Assembly (NCBI GenBank): GCA_025331125.1
Contig: JAOALB010000177.1
Location: 35,367 to 99,366, forward strand
Length of the DNA stretch: 64,000 bases
Source of the DNA: Mycogone perniciosa
Lineage: Eukaryota; Ascomycota; Sordariomycetes; Hypocreales; Hypocreaceae
Reading direction: 5' to 3'
Shown: piece by piece, positions 1-10,299 of the stretch
How the letters are laid out: the number at the start of each line of letters is the position of its first letter
Numbering within the stretch: position 1 is the stretch's first letter
Notes under the pieces: model-generated
Told to the model about the DNA's origin: nothing
The model's input: only the letters and a program-made list of their open reading frames with translations
The model's database searches: none
Made by a program: the position numbers and the translations under genes

Positions 1-1
1 G

Positions 2-2536
2 GAGGCTGATGACACTCCATACGCTGACATTGACGAGGGCGGCGAGTCTGATGGTGATATTTTCGCAGAGAACGAGGAAGAGGCTGCTGCTGCTGCTCGC
101 GCAGCTCATGAAAGACGCCTTCAGGCGGAGAATCAACAGGAACAAGTTGCAGAGGAGGTAGAGGAGATAGAGTCCAAAGTGCCTGGGGCCCAATCCGTGC
201 CTCAGACAAATGGCGAGCATACCATTAACGGAGAGACTGACAATGTGGAGCCTGCGGAAGAAATGGACGTGGATGAGGACGACGAAGGAGTTGATCCTCT
301 AGATGCCTTTATGGATGGTCTCAAGAAAATTGAGATGACAAGGAACCCTACCAAAAAGGCAGCCACGGTCAAGAAGCAGGAGCCCGAAGCCTATTTCTCC
401 GAGGACGACTTTGCATTCAATGGCCAGGATAACGCAGGTGCGGATCCTCTGCTGGCCATAGCGAACAAACGCAAGAAGAAAGATATACCCTCTGTTGACT
501 ACACGAAGATCGACCTGCAGCCTATACGAAAGAATTTCTGGGTTGAGCCGGCAGAGCTGGGCTCGCTTTCAGAAGCCGACGTTGTAGATTTACGTTTGGA
601 GTTGGACGGCATCAAAGTCAGCGGTAAAGATGTGCCCAAACCCGTTCAGAAGTGGGCCCAGTGCGGACTTACTCGTCAAACCCTGGATGTTATTGACTCC
701 CTGGGCTTCGAGAAGCCAACACCGATTCAAATGCAAGCACTTCCTACTTTGATGTCTGGGCGTGATGCCGTGGGCGTCGCAAAGACTGGTTCTGGAAAAA
801 CGATGGCCTTCCTACTTCCCATGTTTCGACATATCAAGGACCAGGAGCCTCTCAGGGACACAGACGGCCCTATCGGACTGATCATGACGCCTACTCGTGA
901 ATTGGCCACACAAATCCACAGAGATTGCAAACCCTTTTTGAAGAAGATGAACTTGCGTGCTGTTTGTGCGTATGGTGGAGCTCCTATCAGAGATCAGATT
1001 GCAGAATTGAAGCGCGGCGCCGAAATCGTTGTCTGCACACCTGGCCGGATGATCGACTTGTTAGCCGCAAACCAGGGCCGAGTCACAAATCTCAGGAGAG
1101 TGACGTACGTGGTACTTGACGAAGCTGATCGAATGTTTGACATGGGCTTTGAGCCTCAGGTTATGAAGATTTTCGCCAACATGAGACCTGACAAACAAAC
1201 AATTTTGTTCTCAGCTACCATGCCTCGACTGATCGACTCGTTGACGAAGAAGGTACTCAAGAGCCCTGTTGAAATCACTGTCGGTGGTCGCAGTGTGGTT
1301 GCCAAGGAGATTGAGCAGATTGTCGAGGTTCGGGAGGAGGGCACCAAGTTCTTACGTGTCCTGGAACTCTTAGGCGAGCTGTACGACAAGGATGAAGATG
1401 CACGCTCGTTACTCTTTGTCGAACGCCAGGAAAAGGCGGATGACTTGCTCAAGGAACTAATGCAGAAGGGCTATCCCTGCATGTCCATTCATGGAGGTAA
1501 AGATCAAGTCGATCGCGATTCTACCATATCGGATTTCAAGAAGGGGGTGGTGCCAATTCTGATTGCAACGTCAGTTGCTGCTCGTGGCCTCGACGTTAAA
1601 CAGCTCAAGCTTGTTATCAATTATGATGCACCCAACCATCTAGAAGACTACGTCCACCGAGCTGGCCGAACCGGCCGTGCGGGAAATACTGGAACAGCAG
1701 TCACGTTCGTTACTCCTGAGCAGGAGAACTGCGCACCAGGCATTGCCAAGGCTCTGGAACAGAGTGGACAGCCTATTCCGGAGCGTCTCGACGAGATGAG
1801 AAAGGCTCATCGGGAGAAGGTCAAGTCTGGAAAGGCAAAGGATACTTCTGGATTCGGTGGTAAAGGTCTTGATCGTCTGGACCAGGAACGTGAAGCGGCC
1901 CGTCTCAGAGAGCGCAAGACACACAAAGCAGAGGGTGAGGAGGAAGACTTCAAGGAGGACAAGAAAGAAGAAGACGATAAGAAGGTTGAAAAGACGCTCA
2001 ACGCCATCAAGGCAGCTGCATCTACCATCCAATCCCGCGAAACAGCCAAAGCTGATGGAGCCGACACCAAAGCTCCGCCACCTGCCACTAGTTCAACCAA
2101 CGAGAAAGCCAAGGATCCTCTTGATAAAGTTAGTTCTGCTGTCAGCGCCATCAACAGTCGTCTCGGCAAGGCAGGCCAGCTTCGCTCAGGCCAGCCCATC
2201 GACAACAAGGGCCCTGACGCTGGTGCATTCCACGCCACGCTTGAGATCAATGACTTCCCGCAAAAGGCCAGATGGGCCGTCACGAATCGTACCAACGTTG
2301 CTAAGATCTTGGAAGCGACCGGTACTTCCATCACGACCAAGGGCAGCTTTTATCCTCCTGGCAAGGAGGTGCCGGCAGGTGCCGAGCCAAAGCTTTACAT
2401 CCTCATTGAGGGTGATACGGAGCTAGTGGTATCGGCTGCTCTGAACGAGATGACGAGATTGTTGAGAGAGGGCACAATTGCGGCGGCAGATGCAGACAGC
2501 AGAGCCCCGGCGAGTGGAAGATATACTGTTACCTAA
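2..2536 (+). CDS. prp5: Pre-mRNA-splicing ATP-dependent RNA helicase Prp5 (5' partial)
   Basis: DEAD-box helicase that in yeast and human remodels U2 snRNP during branch-site recognition. The frame is open to the left edge of the window with no stop, so the true start lies outside; the visible part is 844 residues. It begins with an acidic, Glu/Ala-rich stretch, then a DPLDAFM motif typical of Prp5/DDX46. The helicase core follows: Q motif (FEKPTPIQ), motif I AKTGSGKT (nt 779-802), PTRELA, TPGR, DEAD (about nt 1117-1131), SAT, ARGLDV and HRAGRTGRAG. A Lys/Glu-rich linker leads to a C-terminal region ending near nt 2536. No intron is seen in this part. The DPLDAFM motif and the long C-terminal extension favour Prp5 over other DEAD-box families. 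It is convergent with the small gene at 3109-3568. Confidence 0.9.
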   Translation, partial: EADDTPYADIDEGGESDGDIFAENEEEAAAAARAAHERRLQAENQQEQVAEEVEEIESKVPGAQSVPQTNGEHTINGETDNVEPAEEMDVDEDDEGVDPLDAFMDGLKKIEMTRNPTKKAATVKKQEPEAYFSEDDFAFNGQDNAGADPLLAIANKRKKKDIPSVDYTKIDLQPIRKNFWVEPAELGSLSEADVVDLRLELDGIKVSGKDVPKPVQKWAQCGLTRQTLDVIDSLGFEKPTPIQMQALPTLMSGRDAVGVAKTGSGKTMAFLLPMFRHIKDQEPLRDTDGPIGLIMTPTRELATQIHRDCKPFLKKMNLRAVCAYGGAPIRDQIAELKRGAEIVVCTPGRMIDLLAANQGRVTNLRRVTYVVLDEADRMFDMGFEPQVMKIFANMRPDKQTILFSATMPRLIDSLTKKVLKSPVEITVGGRSVVAKEIEQIVEVREEGTKFLRVLELLGELYDKDEDARSLLFVERQEKADDLLKELMQKGYPCMSIHGGKDQVDRDSTISDFKKGVVPILIATSVAARGLDVKQLKLVINYDAPNHLEDYVHRAGRTGRAGNTGTAVTFVTPEQENCAPGIAKALEQSGQPIPERLDEMRKAHREKVKSGKAKDTSGFGGKGLDRLDQEREAARLRERKTHKAEGEEEDFKEDKKEEDDKKVEKTLNAIKAAASTIQSRETAKADGADTKAPPPATSSTNEKAKDPLDKVSSAVSAINSRLGKAGQLRSGQPIDNKGPDAGAFHATLEINDFPQKARWAVTNRTNVAKILEATGTSITTKGSFYPPGKEVPAGAEPKLYILIEGDTELVVSAALNEMTRLLREGTIAAADADSRAPASGRYTVT

Positions 2537-3108
2537 ATCTCGGTGCGAATACTTGCTCACTCCGTTTTGGGGGGAACTGGATTTTTTTGTTTTTGCAACT
2601 CTATTGTTGTTTCAAGTTGTGCTTTTTGTGTAAGGAATGAGGGAATCATGCAGTTCGGCGCTTGGTAGGATGAGGCAAAGGGTGACAAATGGATGCTGTG
2701 TTTGTTGCCAATCAAAAGAGGTCAGAGCTATGGTATTGGTTTCAGGGATAGCAGTCAATGCTACATTCAGTTGTAATACATATGTGTTCGTAATATAATG
2801 TGTGTAAGGCATAGTGATGCATAGCATCTACCTATCTACTGCCATGTCCAAAAAAGGCAATAACGAATATCCAAACCCCGAAAAGTAAAACTCCAAATGA
2901 GAGAAAAGAGCGACGCCAAATATGCCAATACGGGTAATAGCACATTCTTGCTCTTTCTAGGTATCATCTCTACGAAGCACCAACTCATGCGAAGGTATCA
3001 ATGCCCCAAACCCTTTGTACGGAACACCCACCCTCGTAACATGTTTTTTTTCTCTTTTCTTTTTCTCTCCCGTGGTTGCAGTCGTCAGGAGGTACGAAGT
3101 AAGGGTTC
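2537..3108. other. Intergenic: 3' flanks of two convergent genes
   Basis: About 570 bp between the stop codons of prp5 (+) and the small minus-strand gene. It is AT-rich and T-rich after 2570, as expected of fungal 3' UTR and polyadenylation sequence on both strands. The short ORFs on either strand resemble no family and have no coding character. I see no RNA gene or repeat here. Confidence 0.5.
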
Positions 3109-3568
3109 TTAGTCCCAGTTACGTGCTTTAGCGGCCTCGTCGGCATCGCGGGCGCGAACTTCTTGGTTGCTGGCTTCAGCTAGGGTGTTGCTTCTTGTTT
3201 GTTTCTTCTGGGCGGAGAGTTGGGCCTGTAATTTTCCGCCTTTACCTGCAGCTTTTGCGCGTGCCTGAATGAGGGTTAGCAACGGTTACGGAAGCCAATG
3301 GTGTTCTTGGGTATAGTATAGGTTATGTATGCGGGCCTATGGGTGCATGGAGAAAGGAGCCTACCTCAGCTGCTTCGGCCGCCTTCCTCCTCGCATCTTC
3401 TGGGTTGCCTGAACCACCAGTGGCAGCGCCATCTCCTAGAGTGCGCCCTGGGCCTCCGATCTTTTTGGGGAGAGGCGCGGTTTTAGGTCCTGGGGGCGGC
3501 GCGGAGCCGAGGACGCGGCCGGGTTGGGAGAAGCTATCCGGCTCTGTCTTTCCGCAGATGTTACCCAT
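3109..3568 (-). CDS. Small conserved-looking protein with N-myristoylation signal (2 exons)
   Basis: Function not recognised. Two exons on the minus strand: 3568-3365 (68 codons, phase 0) and 3264-3109 (51 codons plus TAA), joined across a 100-bp intron with donor GTAGGC and acceptor TTCAG. The 119-residue product starts MGNICGK: Gly2 with small or polar residues after it fits an N-myristoyltransferase substrate, and Cys5 could be palmitoylated, so membrane attachment is predicted. Residues 15-55 are Pro/Gly-rich; from about 56 the protein is Ala/Glu/Lys-rich and probably helical across the splice junction, ending in RNWD. The intact frame on both sides of a consensus intron and a natural stop argue for a real gene. 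A chance ORF remains possible, since no known domain is matched. Confidence 0.72.
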
Positions 3569-4584
3569 TGTAGGGGTCAGGGAGTTCGGAGAGGCCTGTG
3601 TCTAGTTGGGAGAGTGTCGCTAGGCTGTTGTCTCAGGAGTGAGTTTCAAGGGCAGATGGGTGTGCGCATGCAGTGCAATACGGTCGTGGAAAGGGCTCGT
3701 TCACACAGTCGCAGGGTGTATCTCAGGGGATCGATTGATTGAGATGTAGTTATATGCGTAGCGCTGTGCTTTTAATCATCATCACATAGGTCGCAGCAAA
3801 GGAAATCGAGGCGCGAGTTTTGTTGCGATGCGCAAACCAAACAGCAGATGTGAGGTCTCTCAGCACTCATTTTTGGCTGGAGGAAACGTCACCGCCCAGA
3901 TCGGCGCAGGGGTCCGGGGGCGGGGTACCGGCTAAGCCTCATTTTTGTTAGTAGTACTAGTTCAGGGACGCAGTTTCAGTGCTGTGAATGTTGCTCGAGG
4001 CTACCCTGAAGCGTTGGCACCGCACAAAAAAAGGCGATATTCAACATCACGAACGCCACTTGTGGATTTTGGGAATATGTCGATGATTGAGCGGAAATAA
4101 AAGGGAAAAAAAAATGGAAAATGGATATGCACGTTGATGAGGTATATTTGCCGGAAGAGGAAAACTTGATGTGGAGACCGGCAAAACCCAGAACCATAAA
4201 ATGTGTAAGTTACCCACAAGCAAAGGTAGCAACTGTACGGAGTATAACCTAAACAATCAAGCGTCAGGCCACTAGGTGAGGCCGTAAAAGTTAAACAAAG
4301 ACCCCCCACGTAATTAGATAAAGAATGAAGGATATGGGGGGATTGTCAGAATCACAGTCAACTATCGGATACTCATATGGGTAATTATCTGTCAATACTT
4401 CGTACACCGACTACTATTTGAACGTGCGATGGCGGATCCACCCACGTATTGCTTATTAGGGAAATCAATAAATCCGATAGACTGGCCAATTAATCTATCA
4501 GTTGCATTAACCAGCCGTGTGTTCCACATTTCCATGCTGACATGCTGACACAGGTGCATCTTATACGAGTGGTAGTGGTAGTGG

Positions 4585-4609
4585 TAGTACTTCGTACTTC
4601 GTACTCCGT
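4585..4609. repeat. TACTTCGTA/TACTCCGT tandem cluster
   Basis: Overlapping GTACTTCGTACTTCGTACTCC units, one member of the dispersed intergenic family based on TACGGAGTA and its complement TACTCCGTA. It lies about 960 bp upstream of the favoured start of the zinc-finger gene. Seen directly; no function is assigned. Confidence 0.6.
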
Positions 4610-5052
4610 CTGATTGATGCATGTCCATGAATCGGTCGAAATTGCATCACCGCAGGTTAGTGTGCTCAAAAGAGAACAAAGAACAAAGAATTTTCGCTCC
4701 ATTGATCAGAAAGGTATGTCTATGGTACGTCTAGTATTAGCTTTCCGAGAACCAATATAGTAAGTACTAGGTACTATTACCATAGTACTACTGCTACTAA
4801 GGTACTATAACTCGCTGCCTTACGAGTAGACGTCACCCAAGATGGAGAAACCGATGCGGAATACTGCTCGGGTACGTACCGTCTGCCCAGCCAGCTCGAA
4901 CGGAGTCTAACCTCAACATTGGAAGTTTCTTTGGAGCCACTGGGCTGAACCGGCTGAGTCCCTGCCCCGCTGCTACAAAAAGGGAAAGGCGCCATTTTGG
5001 TCTCCAGTCGCACAAGTGGTGCTACCAGAAAAGACGAGAACCGGCAGACCAT

Positions 5053-5058
5053 CAAGGT
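5053..5058 (+). promoter_or_regulatory. CAAGGT motif (candidate ZafA site)
   Basis: CAAGGT, the core reported for Aspergillus ZafA binding, lies about 0.5 kb upstream of the favoured start of this window's own ZafA-like gene; a second copy is at 5210-5215. A 6-mer occurs by chance about every 4 kb per strand, so autoregulation is only a suggestion. Confidence 0.25.
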
Positions 5059-5570
5059 TCTCGGTTGTTGGCCTGCCCTCTCATGGCAACTGCAAGCCGC
5101 TGCAGCGCTCCTCCCGCGCCAGCGTCTGCGCTTGAAGCTTCTCCCTCGGAGCCGGAGCCAGAGCCAGAACCAGTCATCGTCAATCTCTCCCAGTTCGGCC
5201 AGCAAGCGGCAAGGTCCCTTTTCTTTGTCATCGTCAGCCTGGGCTCCGTTCTTAACTGCCTTGCCTCTCTGCTGTGCCCACTGGCTCGTTTCACTCTCAG
5301 CTCTCCTAGCCTTGCTTGGTTCGCCCAGTCCGCTTCCTCGCCAGCTTTCTCCCACAAATATTACTCTCCAATGACCACAAACAATTTCCGAATACTCCAG
5401 TGAATCCTCACAAGGGAGTCTCTGCCTCTGCCTTTGCCTCTGCTTCCGCCTCTGTCTCTGCCCCCTCCCAAGCACGGCTTCCCTCGACCATCGGCGGGTC
5501 CAAATCCTTGCAGAAGCAGCAAGCAGCCTTGCTATCTCGGGCGCCATATCAGAGCGCCGTTCAACTCAGC

Positions 5571-7938
5571 ATGGACGCTTCCCAGATGGCCTACGGTGAT
5601 CAGATGGGCTCGGGCCAGCCTTCTAACGATGTCAACAGCATGCCACTCGATTTCGATGCACTCATGGGTTCAGGGCAGCAGTTCTCGCATGGCTTTGACG
5701 CAATTGGGCACTTTAACCACGACGACTCCTGTCTAGACCCTCAAGGCTTGATACACTGTGCCCATGCCTCCAAGGTACAAAGCGCTCTAAATGCAAATGG
5801 CTTCAGGGCGTTTCAGCAAAATGCCTCCATCATGGCAACTCTTCGAAACAATCATATCCAAACGCACTCGCGAGACAGACACAGCATCTCCAACCCTCCC
5901 CAGGCTCTTTCCATCCCAGACCAGGTGCCTGCCTTTTCGTGGGATAGCCTGTTCAATGACAACCTCCTGGACACATCTCACTTCTTCCCTGCAAGCCATG
6001 AACTGCAAAACAGGCCCAAGAACACCAAAACCAAAAACAAGAACAAAACCAAACGCGAATGTGACGATGACGACTGCGCAACCATCATGTCTTGCTCCTC
6101 CGATTGTGGTGCCAGTTGCCCGAGTCAGTGTGGAGAGACAAGCCAAGGCGTATGTTGCGACGACGACACCTGCGCTGACCCAGAGTTATGCATCGATGAG
6201 ACTTGCAGAGATGATTATCAGCCCTGTACAGACGCTCATTGCACAAGTTTGACCATTCTCGACCATCCGCCCCTTGACCCAGGCATATCAGACGGCGACA
6301 AGCAGGCGGCAGCAGCACTTGCTTCATTCGGTGGCAATCAGATACCGTTTATCCAGAATAGTTTTTCACAATTCCATTCAAATTCGCACCTCCAATCTCC
6401 CATCACTGCCACATCTGCGTCTCACGATGGTGAGCTGACTTATATGGGCCTCTCCGAAACCCCATGCTCCAACTTCTCCTTCAATGGAGCCTTCGAAATG
6501 ACACATACTCACAACTCTACCTGCCAGTTTTGGCCCACAAACACCGAAAACCTCATCGCTACTCACATCCTTCAGTATCATGATCCAAGGGACATGGCTG
6601 CTCATGTTCGCCCTTGTATCGCTGATAACCTCGGTTTTTCTGTCTCTAAGTGCACGCTGCCAAAGCCGACGGGCGATGACGCTTTAACGCACAACCTAGA
6701 CAATCTCACATGCGACTTCCCAGTCGACAATGTGGATCAACTTGCCCAGCACCTCTTTTTGGAGCACAAGGGACTCGAGATATCTGAGGCTGAACTGCTG
6801 AACTTGTTTCGACCGCCACAGCCAACCAATATGGCTAATAATGTTTCCATGTTGCGACCTGGTTTGGCCACGCCGGCATACTCATTGAATGCAGCCTCAT
6901 CAGATGGCCGACGTCTTTCCCCTTCAGATTCGTCTTTGCCTAATCTATCAGTGGGCCCCTCGCTCCCACCTTCGCCCCCATCTCTTGAAACAAGTCCCTT
7001 GCTGCAGCCAGAGCGATTCTCGACTGAGACCCTCTCAACCACAATAGCCACACAAACCCCCCCTACATCTCCCGGCCCACATGTACAAGCTGGGAAGGAG
7101 GAAGAGTTTATCTGTCGCTGGAGAACAGGGTGCGGCGCTGCGATTTGCGGCAAGAAGTTCAATGATGCAGATGAGTTGCATACGCATGGCAAGGCTGAAC
7201 ATCTCAAAAAGATGGTACGAGATGATGCAGGATTTCATTGCTCGTGGGATGATTGCTCCAGAACCTCTTCCTTCAATCAAAAGAGCAAATTGGACCGCCA
7301 CTTGCAAACTCACACCGGGTGTGAGTAAACCGTCTGTGAAAACTTGATGAAAAACGAAGAAGCTTACGTCTGTTAGATAAACCCGTCAAATGTAATATCT
7401 GCGGCATGCAACTATCCGCCAAGCAGTCTCTTGACCAACATATGAGAACTCATACTGGGGAGAAGCCCTGGAAGTGCAAATTTCCAGGCTGTTCGCATGC
7501 CTTTAAGCAGCAAAGTGCACTCAGTAAGTCAATTTCTTGGCGGTTTCCACTTTTTTTTAGAGCTCGATTAACGTGATGTTAGCCATGCACGAACGAACTC
7601 ATACCGGATATAAACCTCTCGTGTGCGATATATGCGGCAAGTCTTTTGGGGAGTCATCAAACCTCTCCAAGCATCGCCGAACGCACAATACCAGGGGTAA
7701 CCACGTTTGTTCCATTTGTAACAAAGACTTTCACAGACTGGACCAGCTCAGGCGCCATATGCATACCAACCACAAATACAAGCCCGAAGAAGTGGATATG
7801 ATCCTGAAACAGGTTCGTGGCCCATCCGGGAAGGTGTCGAGGGTGAGAGCAGCTAGTGCCTTGGCTACGTCAAGAAATCGAAACGAAAATCTCATGGAGC
7901 CGATTAATGGTGAGCTGGAAGACTTGATATCGGGATAA
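5571..7938 (+). CDS. zafA: C2H2 zinc-finger transcription factor, ZafA/Zap1-like zinc-responsive activator (3 exons)
   Basis: Probable nuclear activator of zinc-uptake genes under zinc starvation. Exons are 5571-7320, 7377-7523 and 7583-7938 (750 residues); introns carry GTGAGT and GTAAGT donors and restore an unbroken zinc-finger array. Residues 164-224 hold 13 cysteines in a 61-residue Cys/Asp-rich segment, suited to metal sensing. Two degenerate fingers follow (around FWPTNTENL and FPVDNVDQL). Then come six C2H2 fingers: two diverged Zap1-type fingers (FICRW..., FHCSW...) and four classical ones joined by TGEKP/TGYKP-like linkers, the last with spacing H-x4-H. The frame is open upstream to ATG 5316, but that part is Ser/Ala low complexity and looks like translated leader, so I prefer ATG 5571 (MDASQ). 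The finger order and Cys-rich domain fit Zap1/ZafA; another C2H2 regulator is less likely. Confidence 0.82.
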
Positions 7939-8321
7939 CGACAACGAAAACGAAAGAAATGAGCCAGTGTCATTGCTGGTTAACCAAGATAATGATGTAA
8001 AAAGTTGCACATGTTTGCTTTGTATTTAAAACTCGCAGGATACCCCGGAGCAATGGACCAGGCAGCTCCCCAGATTCTCCTCTCGGACGGTTTATATAGG
8101 GCTGGGTTACAGGGACATGGGTATATCACAGTAATTGACATATATATAGAGAATTCGTGAGGTAGCCATAGCATGACACCTCCGAAAAGGGGCATTTGCT
8201 CCTGTATCAGGGACAGCTCAGCACAGTGAATATATACCATTTATAAAACGCAGTTATTTGAATTTCAAAAGATATCTAAGTGACCAAGCCCTTGGGGAAA
8301 TATTTTGATTGCTTTTACTTT
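7939..8321. other. Intergenic: convergent 3' ends of zafA-like gene and ade17
   Basis: About 380 bp, AT-rich, between two convergent stop codons. It should hold both 3' UTRs. I see no further gene or repeat. Confidence 0.5.
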
Positions 8322-10299
8322 CTAGTGGTGGAAGAGACGAATGTTCTGCTGAACAAAGGTAATACCCAGGTTCTCGGCCGTCTCAAAGACGGCACTGTCG
8401 TTCTGGCTACCACTGGGGGCGGCGATGTACTTGACACCTGAACGGGCAGTCCGGAAGACGTTGTCGATGAAGGGGAACTAAAACATGTGTTAGTGTATCC
8501 AGATCATGGGCATCTACATCGAGAGAGAGAGAAAAGACTTACGAAGGCATCGCTGGACACACACACGTCCTTGAGTTGCTTCATCCAGGCGTCGCGCTCC
8601 TCAGGGGTGAAAGCGGCGGGGACCTCTTCAAAGATGGCCTCGAAAGCCTCCCTCTCGGCACCGTCCTTGGGGAGCTGGCCGCTGACGAGCAGGTCAATGG
8701 CGTTGCTCTTGTCGGGCCGCTTGGTACCCTTCTTCCACTTGATACCGAGGACGCGCTCGTGGAAGCGCATCCACCAGTTGTCGGCCTTGTCGCCGGCGAG
8801 ACGGGTGCAGTGGATGCGCGACTGCTGGCCGGCGCCGAGGCCGATGACCTGGCCGTTGAAGGCGTAGCAGACGGAGTTGCTCTGGGTGTACTTGAGGGTG
8901 ATTGTGGCGATGGTGAGATCGCGGGCGGCGTGTTCGGGGAGGGCACCGGCATCCTTGGGGGTGACGATGGTGTTGAAGGACTTGGGGGAGATTTCGACGT
9001 CGTTGCGGTGCTGCTGTAGGTTGACGCCGTAAACAGTACGGGTTTCGGTGGGGCCGGGAGTGTAGTCCGGGTCGATCTGGAGGACGAGGTACTTGCCGCC
9101 CTTCTTCTTCTTGAGGATCTCCAGCGCAGCGTCTTCGTAGCCAGGGGCGATGACACCGTCTGAGACCTCCTTGGAGATGATGCTGGCAGTGGGGACATCG
9201 ACAATGTCGCTGAGGGCAATGACGTCACCGAAGCTGCTCATGCGGTCGGCACCACGGGCGCGAGCGTATGCCTGAGCCAGGGCAGAGGTCTCAATGCCTT
9301 CGATGTCGTTGACGAAGTACACCTTACGCTCCTCGGGGGTGAGAGGGAGTCCAATGGCGGCGCCGGCGGGGGAGACGTGCTTGAAGCTGGCGGCGGCAGG
9401 CTTGCCCAAGGCCTGCTTGAGCTCCTTGACCAGCGGCCAGGCATTGAGGGAATCGAGGAGGTTGATGTATCCAGGGGAACCGCACAAGACCTTGAAGGGA
9501 AGCTTCTCGCTTGTCGTGAAGGCAGCGGCGGGCTTCTGGTGGGGGTTGGCACCATATCGGAGGGCTATGTGTTGGTCGCCGCCAGCGGCGTACTCCTTGC
9601 GGAAGAATTCTGAGATGGCAGCATCGTAATCGGCAGTGTGCTCGAAGGCCTTGAGGGCGTAGCGGTTGCGGCTGGCCTCGTTGATCTCGCCCTTCTCCAG
9701 CTCCGTGAGGAAGCCGGCGTAGTCATTGGGGTCGCTGAGGATGGTGACACGCTTGTGGTTTTTGGCAGCGGCGCGGATGAGCGTCACGCCACCAATGTCA
9801 ATCTCCTCGACGGCCTCGGGGATGCTGACATTGACCTTGGCGACGGTGTCCTTGAAGGGGTACAGGTTGCAGATGACGTAGTCGACCTTGTTGATGTTCT
9901 GGTCCGCCAGGTCCTTCTCGTCAGACTCGAGGTTGCGCGCCAGGATACCGGCATGGACGGCAGGGTGAAGCGTCTTGACGCGGCCAGCCAGCATCTCTGG
10001 CGCCTTGGTGATGGCGCTGACATCCCTATATATCAGAGCGCATTAGCCGTCAATCTTGTCCCTTTTGCGTGGGTGTATTTGATGCAGAAGCAGCCAGCAT
10101 ATAGCACTGTTCTTGGTAGGTCTTGATAGGTCTAGGTTGGGTCTTCGTACTCAACAGGAAAGCCAGACTCGCGAATCATGCGAGCTGTGCCTCCAGAGGC
10201 CAGAATGCGAACATTCTGCTGGGCGAGACCCTTGGCCAGGTCCAGCAGGCCGGTCTTGTCGTAGACGGAGACGATGGCGATCTTCTGATTCTCAGACAT
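8322..10299 (-). CDS. ade17: Bifunctional purine biosynthesis protein: AICAR transformylase / IMP cyclohydrolase (3 exons)
   Basis: Catalyses the last two steps of de novo IMP synthesis: formylation of AICAR with 10-formyl-THF, then ring closure. Exons on the minus strand are 10299-10151, 10025-8543 and 8477-8322, giving 595 residues, close to the roughly 590 usual for ATIC. Start MSENQKIAIVSVYDKTGL matches the cyclohydrolase N-terminus; the first join gives FPVEDVSAITKAPEML, then GRVKTLHPAVHAGIL. The transformylase part has AFKHVSPAGAA-type and QQSRIHCTRLAGDKADNWW-type motifs. The last join restores SSDAFFPFIDNVF, and the C-terminus is QQNIRLFHH, as in the family. The C-terminal 51 residues are lost if the last intron is read through. 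It is cytosolic by family knowledge. The 0.9-kb upstream space carries a GAGTCA/CACGTG pair. Confidence 0.95.

Larger units (their letters stand above)
3569..5570. other. Intergenic/leader region upstream of the zinc-finger regulator
   Basis: Two kilobases with no convincing gene. The left part (to about 4000) would be the promoter of the small minus-strand gene. The middle (4000-4800) is AT-rich with runs of GTAGTGGTAGT and a TACTTCGTA/TACTCCGT cluster at 4585-4609. From about 5000 the sequence is pyrimidine-rich on the plus strand, including CCTCTG repeats at about 5415-5460, and looks like promoter plus 5' leader of the next gene. A 256-codon minus-strand ORF (4777-5547) is of low complexity and resembles nothing. 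Confidence 0.5.

Noticed and set aside
4777..5547. 256-codon minus-strand ORF
   Set aside because: Gln/Arg/Trp low complexity from the pyrimidine-rich leader of the zinc-finger gene; no domain and no good start context.
8576..9019. 147-codon plus-strand ORF opposite ade17
   Set aside because: Antisense shadow of the GC-rich third positions of ade17; low-complexity Gly/Val/Asp composition and no family resemblance. The same applies to 9638-10126.
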